The notes under the pieces are model-generated. The model was not told the origin of the DNA and searched no databases. It saw nothing but the letters and a program-made list of their open reading frames with translations. From positions 1 to 33,029 of the forward strand of contig UQTJ01000032.1 of NCBI GenBank assembly GCA_900544075.1: DNA of 33,029 nt, read 5' to 3'. The stretch is from an uncultured Bacteroides sp. GTDB lineage: Bacteria; Bacteroidota; Bacteroidia; Bacteroidales; Bacteroidaceae. The translations under genes and the position numbers were made by a program. This document shows, piece by piece, positions 9,030 through 15,884 of this stretch (the first letter of the stretch is position 1; each line of letters starts with the position of its first letter).

Positions 9030-9337
9030 TTAATTTAATCCGCTCAAATCAACTTTATAGTATGTTGGAGTGTCGTTTTTCTTCTCAATGAACATCACCA
9101 TATAGATTGGGGCATAAATATATTTTCCTCTGACATTAATATTATCGTTGTTAAAAATAATAGAGCTACCGCATCAGGATTCTCAAGAAAGTTAATTTCG
9201 ATGAAACTTTTGAATGTCCTTCCAAACTCACGGATAGAGTAGGTCTTGCCAATTTGACGGGCTCCGGTAATCAAAAGAGCATTACGGTTAGTCGCGTAAT
9301 AATTAGTAAGATATGTGTCTATTTTTCTCTTCAACAT
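9030..9337 (-). pseudogene. Remnant of an AAA_14/DUF4143-type ATPase (internal deletion and frameshift)
   Basis: Starting from an ATG at 9337, the frame gives a typical N-terminus of this ATPase family, including the Walker A segment GARQIGKT and FIEINFLENPDAV. The frame then breaks near 9155-9165. In another frame the sequence resumes as GKYIYAPIYMVMFIEKK and ends YKVDLSGLN with TAA at 9030-9032, which looks like the extreme C-terminus of the same family. Only about 100 residues remain of a protein normally near 400, so most of the middle, including the DUF4143 part, is gone. Such ATPases are abundant accessory genes in Bacteroidales and their function is unclear. The two-frame reconstruction is my own translation. 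Confidence 0.75.
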
Positions 9338-9352
9338 AATGCAATATCTTTA

Positions 9353-9435
9353 TTTTTCCACTTTTCCAAGACAAAAACACATAGTTTTTGCCGCTTTTCC
9401 AAGGTATAAATGCGGTATTTTTGCCGCTTTTCCAG
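9353..9435 (-). repeat. Three direct repeats at ~33-bp spacing upstream of the ATPase remnant
   Basis: On the minus strand the motif YTGGAAAAGYGGMAAAAA recurs three times (plus-strand spans 9353-9370, 9385-9403, 9418-9435), spaced 32-33 bp, close to three DNA helical turns. The array sits immediately upstream of the ATPase remnant start. A related TTGGAAAAGTGTTTTT occurs on the plus strand near 9927-9942. It looks like an operator array or a mobile-gene leader; the function is unknown. Confidence 0.7.
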
Positions 9436-9497
9436 GATTTCTTTATAATCAAGATACCAGAAATGAACCAACAACAAAAATTTGTAAGTCATAGGAA

Positions 9498-9851
9498 GTG
9501 GCTTTAGATTTTTTCCGTTATGATGCATCCGGCATATGGACAATATTCAAATTTGAGTATCCTGAAAGGGCAACTACCCAAAAGACTACCCAAAAGACTA
9601 CCCAAAAGGCCATACAAAAAACCATACAAAAGACCATACAAAAGACCATACAAAACCTTACGGAACAACAACAAGCAATATTGTTATTCTTAAAAGAACA
9701 CCCAGAAGCAACCCGAAAGGAGATTAGTGAGAACCTTCCTAATATTACAGAAGATGGCGTAAAATATAATCTCTCACGCCTTCAAGAACTTGGACTACTA
9801 AAACGCATAGGGGGACGAAAACAAGGTTATTGGGAAATTATAGAAGAATAA
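9498..9851 (+). pseudogene. C-terminal stump of a second AlbA_2-type regulator, with HTH domain
   Basis: The open frame begins at a GTG just after an in-frame TAG at 9492-9494. It encodes only the tail of the family: the segment GIWTIFKFEYPE that normally ends the GHKL part, seven TTQK/TIQK-type units, then a winged-helix DNA-binding domain (EQQQAILLFLKEHPEATRKE, then LQELGLLKRIGG). The AlbA_2 and ATP-binding parts are missing, so this is a 5'-truncated gene. The 117-residue remnant might still be translated as a small DNA-binding protein, but no convincing start or promoter is visible. It lies next to another broken gene, fitting a decaying accessory island. Confidence 0.7.
9573..9656 (+). 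repeat. Seven 12-bp tandem repeats encoding T(T/I)QK units
   Basis: Seven diverged 12-bp units of the type ACTACCCAAAAG / ACCATACAAAAG encode TTQK x3, AIQK, TIQK x2 and TIQN. They sit in the same domain position, just before the winged helix, as the four SDHA repeats of the intact paralogue at 8543-8590, although their sequence is unrelated. Confidence 0.93.
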
Positions 9852-9884
9852 TACTTTGATTCCATTTCAATACTATTAAGGAAA

Positions 9885-9942
9885 GAAACACTTTTCGAAA
9901 GGTGCTTTTTCAGCCAAAAAACACTTTTGGAAAAGTGTTTTT
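9885..9942. repeat. Two adjacent palindromes with a shared ACACTTTT core
   Basis: The first, imperfect one (about 9885-9908) is centred on TTTCGAAA. The second has a perfect 12-bp arm, AAAAACACTTTT (9917-9928), GG, then its reverse complement (9931-9942). They fill the gap between the regulator stump and the zinc peptidase gene. The second ends in a T run and could terminate transcription, but its minimal loop also fits a protein-binding palindrome. The rest of 9852-10026 shows nothing I can name. Confidence 0.6.
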
Positions 9943-10026
9943 ATGTCGTATCGGACTCTCTTTTAAAACTTTGGCAAGGTTTTTGTATGTCAATTCATTG
10001 ATTATTAATTATAAAACAGAAAATAT

Positions 10027-10710
10027 ATGGTATTTAGTTGGATTATTTTTATCGGAATCGCTATAGTGAGTTTTATAGTGCAGTCCAGTTTGAAAAGCAA
10101 GTTTGACAAGTATTCGAAGGTTCCTCTCTACAACGGGATGACAGGACGCGAAGTGGCGGAAAAGATGCTGCGCGACAACGGTATCTACGATGTAAGGGTT
10201 ATCAGCACTCCGGGTATGCTTACTGACCATTTTAACCCGACCAACAAGACTGTGAACCTGAGTGAAGGCGTTTACTCATCGTGCAGTGTGGCTGCGGCTG
10301 CGGTTGCTGCCCACGAATGCGGTCACGCGGTACAGCATGCACGTGCATACGCTCCTCTGCAGATGCGTTCGGCTCTGGTGCCGGTGGTACAGTTCTCTTC
10401 GTCTATCATGTCGTGGATACTGCTTGCAGGTATATTGCTCTTAAATTCGTTTCCTCAGCTGTTGCTGATAGGTATCTGTCTTTTCGCAATGACAACACTT
10501 TTCAGTTTCATCACTCTTCCTGTGGAGATTGATGCCAGCCGTCGCGCCTTGGTATGGCTGAACAGTGCGGGTATCACAAATGCTTCTAATCACGGTATGG
10601 CTAAAGATGCGCTTAAGTCGGCTGCTTATACATATGTAGTTGCCGCTCTTGGTTCGCTTGCCACTCTGGTATATTATATAATGATATTCATGGGACGCCG
10701 CGAAGAGTAA
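10027..10710 (+). CDS. Membrane zinc metallopeptidase (YugP / Zn_peptidase_2 family)
   Basis: A 227-residue integral membrane protein with an N-terminal hydrophobic helix (about 2-18), the zinc site HECGH (H96, E97, H100, an HExxH motif), two central membrane helices (about 117-160), a likely third ligand glutamate in PVEIDASRRA (near 168), and a final helix (about 205-222). These features define the YugP-like family, whose substrates are largely unknown. Length and architecture are complete. It is transcribed toward hisS with a 72-nt gap that contains a promoter-like box, so hisS probably has its own start site. Confident family call; the biological role is not known. Confidence 0.92.
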   Translation: MVFSWIIFIGIAIVSFIVQSSLKSKFDKYSKVPLYNGMTGREVAEKMLRDNGIYDVRVISTPGMLTDHFNPTNKTVNLSEGVYSSCSVAAAAVAAHECGHAVQHARAYAPLQMRSALVPVVQFSSSIMSWILLAGILLLNSFPQLLLIGICLFAMTTLFSFITLPVEIDASRRALVWLNSAGITNASNHGMAKDALKSAAYTYVVAALGSLATLVYYIMIFMGRREE

Positions 10711-10722
10711 TTTTCACGATTA

Positions 10723-10754
10723 TTTCCTTCTTATAAAATAATTGTCTACTTTTG
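10723..10754 (+). promoter_or_regulatory. Bacteroidetes-type promoter for hisS
   Basis: TACTTTTG at 10747-10754 matches the Bacteroidetes -7 box TAnnTTTG. TTTC at 10723-10726 is a 3-of-4 match to the -33 TTTG with 20-bp spacing. It lies 28 nt before the hisS ATG. Confidence 0.5.
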
Positions 10755-10782
10755 TAAGCAAAATAATTAAAACAGAAACAAT

Positions 10783-12147
10783 ATGGCTACAAAACCGGGA
10801 ATACCGAAAGGAACAAGAGATTTTTCGCCTGTTGAAATGGCGAAACGAAACTATATATTCGACACTATACGCGAAGTTTTCCACCTCTACGGATACAGTC
10901 AGATAGAAACTCCTTCGATGGAGAACCTTTCTACTCTGATGGGTAAATACGGCGAGGAAGGCGACAAACTTCTTTTCAAGATACAGAACTCAGGCGACTA
11001 TTTCTCAGGCATTACTGACGAGGAACTGTTGAGCCGCAACGCTGCAAAATTAGCAAGCAAGTTCTGCGAGAAGGGACTTCGCTATGACCTTACTGTACCT
11101 TTCGCCCGCTATGTGGTTATGCACCGCGACGAGATTACTTTCCCGTTCAAGCGTTTCCAGATTCAGCCTGTATGGCGTGCAGACCGCCCTCAGAAAGGAC
11201 GTTACCGCGAGTTCTATCAGTGTGATGCCGACGTTGTGGGAAGTAATTCTCTCATCAACGAAGTGGAACTGGTGCAGATGATTGATTCTGTGTTCAACAA
11301 GTTCGGAATCCGTGTTTCAATCAAGATAAACAACCGCAAGATTCTTACCGGTATAGCTGAAATCATAGGTGAGGCCGACAAGATTGTGGATATCACTGTA
11401 GCTATCGACAAGCTGGACAAGATTGGCCTGGACAATGTAAATGCAGAACTTGCATCGAAGGGTATTCCTCAGGAAGCTATCGACAAGTTGCAGCCTATCA
11501 TCCTGCTGAGCGGCTCGAACGAAGAGAAGCTTGAAACTCTGAAAATTGTTCTGGCTGCAAGCGAAACAGGACTCAAGGGTGTGGAGGAAAGTGAATTTAT
11601 CCTTAAGAATGTGGCTCAGCTTGGTGTTAAGTCGGAAGTGGAACTTGACCTTACTTTGGCTCGCGGACTGAACTATTACACCGGTGCCATCTTCGAAGTG
11701 AAGGCTCTCGATGTCCAGATAGGAAGTATCAGTGGCGGTGGACGTTATGACAATTTGACAGGTGTATTCGGAATGGATGGCATGTCAGGTGTAGGTATCT
11801 CTTTCGGTGCCGACCGTATCTATGACGTACTGAACCAGTTGGACCTTTATCCAAAGGAGGCTGTAAACGGAACACAGCTTCTGTTTGTCAACTTCGGCGA
11901 GAAGGAAACGGAATATTCTCTTCCTATATTGTTCAAGGCTCGTGAGGCAGGCATACGCGCTGAAATCTATCCTGACAGCACAAAGATGAAAAAGCAGATG
12001 AGCTATGCCAATGCGAAACAGATTCCTTTCGTGGCTATAGTAGGCGAAAATGAGATGAACGAAGGAAAGGTTACTCTGAAGAATATGACTACAGGCGAAC
12101 AGTCGCTTCTTACTCCTGAAGAACTGGTTTCTTCAATAAAGCAGTAA
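10783..12147 (+). CDS. hisS: Histidyl-tRNA synthetase
   Basis: Charges tRNA-His with histidine in the cytoplasm. The class II synthetase core is clear: motif 2 region FQIQPVWRADRPQKGRYREF (about 126-145), the histidine-binding HisA loop RGLNYYTGAIFEV (about 293-305), motif 3 GVGISFGADR (about 338-347), and a C-terminal anticodon-binding domain (about 365-454). At 454 residues it is complete and slightly longer than the E. coli enzyme, with an insertion near residues 60-85, as I would expect for Bacteroidetes forms. It starts at ATG after a TAnnTTTG promoter and is followed by a strong terminator, so it is probably a single transcription unit. Confidence 0.97.
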   Translation: MATKPGIPKGTRDFSPVEMAKRNYIFDTIREVFHLYGYSQIETPSMENLSTLMGKYGEEGDKLLFKIQNSGDYFSGITDEELLSRNAAKLASKFCEKGLRYDLTVPFARYVVMHRDEITFPFKRFQIQPVWRADRPQKGRYREFYQCDADVVGSNSLINEVELVQMIDSVFNKFGIRVSIKINNRKILTGIAEIIGEADKIVDITVAIDKLDKIGLDNVNAELASKGIPQEAIDKLQPIILLSGSNEEKLETLKIVLAASETGLKGVEESEFILKNVAQLGVKSEVELDLTLARGLNYYTGAIFEVKALDVQIGSISGGGRYDNLTGVFGMDGMSGVGISFGADRIYDVLNQLDLYPKEAVNGTQLLFVNFGEKETEYSLPILFKAREAGIRAEIYPDSTKMKKQMSYANAKQIPFVAIVGENEMNEGKVTLKNMTTGEQSLLTPEELVSSIKQ

Positions 12148-12175
12148 ACCGGTTTCTTATCAGAACAATATATGG

Positions 12176-12213
12176 CAGCACTGCGGATATATTTCCACGG
12201 TGCTGTTTTTTTT
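12176..12213 (+). terminator. Rho-independent terminator after hisS
   Basis: CAGCACTGCGG and CCACGGTGCTG (9 of 11 positions complementary) flank an 8-nt loop and are followed directly by eight T residues. Confidence 0.88.
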
Positions 12214-12255
12214 GATGCACGATTCTACTATTTTATAGTCAAAACCGCATACTAT

Positions 12256-12286
12256 TTTGTTTTGTAAAGCTTTATTAGTATTTTTG
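12256..12286 (+). promoter_or_regulatory. Bacteroidetes-type promoter for the cardiolipin-synthase-like gene
   Basis: TTTG at 12256-12259 and TATTTTTG at 12279-12286 (TAnnTTTG) are separated by 19 bp, the expected spacing. The -7 box ends 22 nt before the ATG at 12309. Confidence 0.65.
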
Positions 12287-12308
12287 TCCACCTTAGAAAC
12301 AAACAGGT

Positions 12309-13592
12309 ATGAAGTCAAGGCAATTTATAATATTAATCATCACAATAATATTCTGTTTTGGGAATAAGGTATCGGCGTTCCCACTTCTTGATGGAGGAGA
12401 AACAGACAAGTATTTGCCGTCAGACTCTATTTTTGCCGGATACCTTCACGAAAGGGGCATCCCCATCTATAATAACAATGAAATAGAACTTCTGCCTAAC
12501 GGAAGAATAAAATTCGAAAATCTGTTTGAGGCGATAAGGAATGCCAAAGAGCATATCCATCTGGAATATTTTAACTTCAGAAGCGACTCCATAGCCAAAG
12601 AAATATTTACACTGCTTGCCGAAAAGGCTCAGGAAGGTGTGAAAGTAAGGGCTATGTTTGACGACTTCGGAAACCTGTCGAACAACCGCCCTTTGCGAAA
12701 GGAGCATCTGAAGATGCTGAACGACAGAGGAATAGAGATAATACGCTTCGACCCTATGAAGTTTCCTTACATCAATCACGCTTTCAGCAGGGACCATCAG
12801 AAAATAGTTATAATAGACGGTAAGAAGGGATTTACCGGCGGTATGAACATTGCCGACTATTACATAAACGGACTGCCTGGAATAGGACCGTGGAGGGATA
12901 TGCACCTGTGTGTGGAGGGTCCTGCCGTAACCGGACTTCAGAAGGCTTTCCTCTATGTATGGAACAACGAGACAAAACAGAACATTGGCGGAAAAGAGTA
13001 TTTCCCTTACGGCGAGGATTGTACTTACGAGCCAGAACAACTCGGCAAACAAGTGGCTATAGTCCAGAGAGTACCGCACAAATCGCCGGATGCCATAAGA
13101 AGGGCATATATAGAGGCTATGGATGCAGCAGAACATCATATCAGAATAGTAACACCTTATTTCACACCTGTGAAGAGTCTGCGCAAAGCCATTTACAGGG
13201 CATTGAAGCGTGGAGTGAGGGTGGAGATTATGATTTCGGAAAAGTGCGACATATCGTTCTCGCCTGACGGCGGATTCTATTTTGCAAACCGGTTCAGAAA
13301 GGCAGGAGCACATATTTATGTCTACAAAGGCGGATTCCATCATACGAAGGTTATGACGGTGGACGACAGGTTCTGCACCGTGGGAAGTGCAAATCTTAAC
13401 AGCCGAAGCATGAAGTATGACTATGAGATAAATGCCTTTATCTTCGACCTGCAAACTACATGGGAACTGGACGAAATATATAAAAAAGACAAGACCGACA
13501 GCGAAAGAATGACAAAAGAATACTACAGGAAAAGGGGAGCCTGGAGAAATTTTGTCGGATGGTTCGCTCATCTTCTTACACCCGTTATCTGA
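12309..13592 (+). CDS. Cardiolipin synthase-like phospholipase D family protein with signal peptide
   Basis: Two complete HKD catalytic motifs are present: H163-x-K165-x4-D170 in DHQKIVIID, and H345-x-K347-x4-D352 in HTKVMTVDD, each followed by the usual G/S-rich segment (GFTGGMN and VGSANLNSRS). This is the layout of bacterial cardiolipin synthases, which join two phosphatidylglycerol molecules or transfer phosphatidyl groups. Unlike ClsA, which has two N-terminal membrane helices, this protein has a single cleavable-looking signal peptide (about 1-23, ending near VSA-F), so the catalytic domain probably acts on the periplasmic side or is held there weakly. Length 427. It has its own promoter and lies between hisS and metF. 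A general phospholipase D role remains possible. Confidence 0.88.
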   Translation: MKSRQFIILIITIIFCFGNKVSAFPLLDGGETDKYLPSDSIFAGYLHERGIPIYNNNEIELLPNGRIKFENLFEAIRNAKEHIHLEYFNFRSDSIAKEIFTLLAEKAQEGVKVRAMFDDFGNLSNNRPLRKEHLKMLNDRGIEIIRFDPMKFPYINHAFSRDHQKIVIIDGKKGFTGGMNIADYYINGLPGIGPWRDMHLCVEGPAVTGLQKAFLYVWNNETKQNIGGKEYFPYGEDCTYEPEQLGKQVAIVQRVPHKSPDAIRRAYIEAMDAAEHHIRIVTPYFTPVKSLRKAIYRALKRGVRVEIMISEKCDISFSPDGGFYFANRFRKAGAHIYVYKGGFHHTKVMTVDDRFCTVGSANLNSRSMKYDYEINAFIFDLQTTWELDEIYKKDKTDSERMTKEYYRKRGAWRNFVGWFAHLLTPVI

Positions 13593-13666
13593 CATAATAT
13601 ACACACAAGCACTGTCTTAAAGTGCAAAATTAGAACATTGAGTAATGTTATGTCCGTTTTTTTTTC

Positions 13667-13674
13667 TAAATTTG
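13667..13674 (+). promoter_or_regulatory. -7 promoter box for metF, decides the start codon
   Basis: TAAATTTG fits TAnnTTTG. Transcription from it would begin near 13681, downstream of an in-frame ATG at 13638, so translation must start at the ATG at 13713. No good -33 TTTG is visible at the usual distance. Confidence 0.55.
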
Positions 13675-13712
13675 TCTCCATTGTAAACAATACATACAAA
13701 TATAAGAATAAA

Positions 13713-14666
13713 ATGAGCGTAATAGATTTGATAAATGCCGAGAAAAAGACAGCTTTCTCATTCGAAATACTTCCTCCACTGAAAGGTGCGGGACTTGACA
13801 AGCTTATGTCTGACGTAGAGACACTGCTGCCATACAATCCTAAATATATAAACATAACCACTCACCGCAGCGAGTATGTATATATGCCGGAACCTAATGG
13901 CATGTACTGCCGCAAGCTGACAAGAAGACGCCCGGGTACAGTAGCTGTGGCTGCTGCCATAAAAGCGAAATACGGAGTGGCAGTGGTTCCGCATATGTTG
14001 TGCAGCGGATATACTCCAGAGGAAACTGAATATACACTAATCGACTTGCAGTTTCTCGGCATAACAGACTTGCTGGTACTGAGAGGCGACAAGGCTCCTC
14101 ATCAGAAAAGCTTCACTCCTGAGAACGGAGGACATGCTCATGCCATCGACCTGCAATATCAAATCAACAAATATAACCAGGGATTCTTCTACGACGGTAA
14201 GGAAATGGACAAAATGCCTCCTCAGTTCTGCTACGGAGTGGCATGTTATCCTGAAAAACATGAAGAATCGCCTAATGCCGAAAGAGATTTATACTGGCTG
14301 CGGCAGAAGGTTGAAGCCGGTGCGCAATATGCCGTTACTCAAATGTTTTTCGACAATGAGAAATATTTCGAATTCGTAGATAAGGCACGCAAAGCAGGAA
14401 TTAATGTTCCAATCATACCGGGCATCAAGCCTTTGAAGAAAATGACACAGTTAAGTGTACTTCCGAGAACATTCAAGATTGATTTGCCGGAATCACTTGC
14501 ATCGGAAGTGAGAAAATGCAAATCGGATGAAGAAGTGGCTGCACTCGGATGCGAATGGACAATAAACCAATGTAAGGAACTTATGGCTCACGGAGTACCA
14601 AGTATTCATTTCTATTCCGTCGGAGCTGTGGATTCCATTGCTAAAATAGCTAAAGCTATATATTAA
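13713..14666 (+). CDS. metF: 5,10-methylenetetrahydrofolate reductase
   Basis: Reduces methylenetetrahydrofolate to methyltetrahydrofolate with a flavin, supplying methyl groups for methionine synthesis. The start MSVIDLINAEKKTAFSFEIL is typical, and the FEILPP, NITTHR, LRGDKAP, FCYGVACYPEKH and QMFFDNEKYF segments mark the TIM-barrel enzyme. Length 317 residues, complete. An ATG 75 nt upstream is in frame, but it would add a lysine-rich, non-conserved extension and it lies upstream of the promoter box, so I reject it. holB follows after 16 nt, so both are probably co-transcribed. Confidence 0.95.
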   Translation: MSVIDLINAEKKTAFSFEILPPLKGAGLDKLMSDVETLLPYNPKYINITTHRSEYVYMPEPNGMYCRKLTRRRPGTVAVAAAIKAKYGVAVVPHMLCSGYTPEETEYTLIDLQFLGITDLLVLRGDKAPHQKSFTPENGGHAHAIDLQYQINKYNQGFFYDGKEMDKMPPQFCYGVACYPEKHEESPNAERDLYWLRQKVEAGAQYAVTQMFFDNEKYFEFVDKARKAGINVPIIPGIKPLKKMTQLSVLPRTFKIDLPESLASEVRKCKSDEEVAALGCEWTINQCKELMAHGVPSIHFYSVGAVDSIAKIAKAIY

Positions 14667-14682
14667 TACATCAAATAAAAAA

Positions 14683-15837
14683 ATGAACAACATACATACA
14701 GGGAAAAAAGGTGGATTTGCTTCCGTAATAGGACAACAGGAAGCCGCAAGCATGATTACACAGACCATGCAGGCGGGCAGACTGCCACATGCCATTATGG
14801 TTTGCGGACCGTCAGGCTGCGGAAAGCTTCCTTTTGCCATGGCTCTTGCCCGATATGTATATTGTACCAATCCTTCGGAAACTGACTCATGCGGTGAATG
14901 TATGTCATGCCGTATGGCCGAGAAACTGGAGCATCCGGACATTCATTTCGTATTTCCGGTAATAAGGAAAAAGGAAGGTTCAGCTGTAGTATCGGACGAC
15001 TGGCTGCCGGAATGGCGGCAGAGGCTCAAACGCTCGCCATACTTTTCGCTGGCCGACTGGTGTGGTGATATGGGCGACCCAAACAAACAGCCGCTGATAT
15101 ATACTTCGGAAAGCAACGAGATTCAGCGTAAACTGTCGCTCAAATCTGCAATGGGTGGATATAAGGTGGCTATAATCTGGCTGCCGGAAAAAATGAATGC
15201 AGAATGTGCAAACAAGCTGCTGAAGCTGGTGGAAGAGCCGCCTGAGAAAACACTGTTTATAATGGTAAGCGAGGAGCCGGAATATGTACTCCCTACTCTG
15301 GCTGGAAGAACGCAGAGAATCAATCTGGTACCTATAGAACAGAACATTCTGGCTCAGTATCTTATAGACAGATTCGGACTGACAGAAACGGATGCACAGG
15401 ATATCGCAAGACTCTCTGAAGGCAGTGTGTTGCAGGCCATGCAGAACATAAGCCTCAGCGATGAGGAGAAAGCCTGTTTCGACAGTTTCACTACACTGAT
15501 GCGTCAGGCATGGCGAAGGGATATACGCTCGCTGAAAGACTGGAGCGAACAGATGGCAGCACGAGGAAGGGAAAGACACAAGATTTTCCTCAGATATGCA
15601 GCCAGAATGAACCGCGAAAATTTCATGGCCAACTTCAGAATGCCTGACATCAATTACATGAACCGTGAAGAAGCTGCTTTTGCAGTGAGATTCGCACCGT
15701 TCATCAACGAAAGGAACGTAAACGGTATTGAGGAACTGATAGAAGAAGCCATAACGCATATAGAACAGAACGTAAACCCTAAAATGGTTTTCTTCGATTT
15801 GGCTGTGAGAATGATAGTCTTAATAAAAAACAGATAA
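14683..15837 (+). CDS. holB: DNA polymerase III delta-prime subunit
   Basis: Clamp-loader subunit of the replicative polymerase. It has the P-loop-like GPSGCGKL segment near residues 44-51 (the usual T/S after GK is L, so ATP binding may be lost, as in other delta-prime proteins), a zinc-binding cysteine cluster near 67-82 (including CGECMSC), the region AMGGYKVAIIWLPEKMN with ANKLLKLVEEPP (about 160-185), and the sensor-like LAGRTQRI. Length 384, close to the family norm in this phylum. It lies between metF and the PSP1-domain gene with gaps of 16 and 47 nt. The latter gap contains a small GCCGG/CCGGC hairpin (15843-15867) without a T tract. Confidence 0.92.
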   Translation: MNNIHTGKKGGFASVIGQQEAASMITQTMQAGRLPHAIMVCGPSGCGKLPFAMALARYVYCTNPSETDSCGECMSCRMAEKLEHPDIHFVFPVIRKKEGSAVVSDDWLPEWRQRLKRSPYFSLADWCGDMGDPNKQPLIYTSESNEIQRKLSLKSAMGGYKVAIIWLPEKMNAECANKLLKLVEEPPEKTLFIMVSEEPEYVLPTLAGRTQRINLVPIEQNILAQYLIDRFGLTETDAQDIARLSEGSVLQAMQNISLSDEEKACFDSFTTLMRQAWRRDIRSLKDWSEQMAARGRERHKIFLRYAARMNRENFMANFRMPDINYMNREEAAFAVRFAPFINERNVNGIEELIEEAITHIEQNVNPKMVFFDLAVRMIVLIKNR

Positions 15838-15884
15838 TAAATGCCGGAGCAACTGTTTATGACCGGCTATTAAACATATATAAT

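Noticed and set aside
9353..9435. Possible miniature CRISPR array
   Set aside because: Only three short (~18 bp) diverged repeats with ~14-nt spacers and no cas genes, so the sizes do not fit CRISPR.
9331..9543. Minus-strand open frame with periodic LEKRQK units
   Set aside because: The periodicity comes from the 33-bp DNA repeats; the frame overlaps two pseudogene ends and has no start signal. The repeats are better treated as DNA elements.
10262..10532. Short Cys/Arg-rich open frames inside the zinc peptidase gene
   Set aside because: They are out-of-frame shadows in a GC-rich stretch of a conserved gene.
12420..13604. Long minus-strand open frame opposite the cardiolipin-synthase-like gene
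   Set aside because: Composition is typical of an antisense shadow (many His, Cys, Ser, Val), there is no domain, and the plus-strand gene has both HKD motifs and a promoter.
13638..13712. Upstream in-frame ATG extending metF by 25 residues
   Set aside because: The extension is non-conserved, and the ATG lies upstream of the TAnnTTTG box at 13667-13674, so it would not be in the mRNA.
14980..15759. Minus-strand open frame of 259 codons opposite holB
   Set aside because: It is wholly inside a conserved gene on the other strand and its product has no recognisable features.
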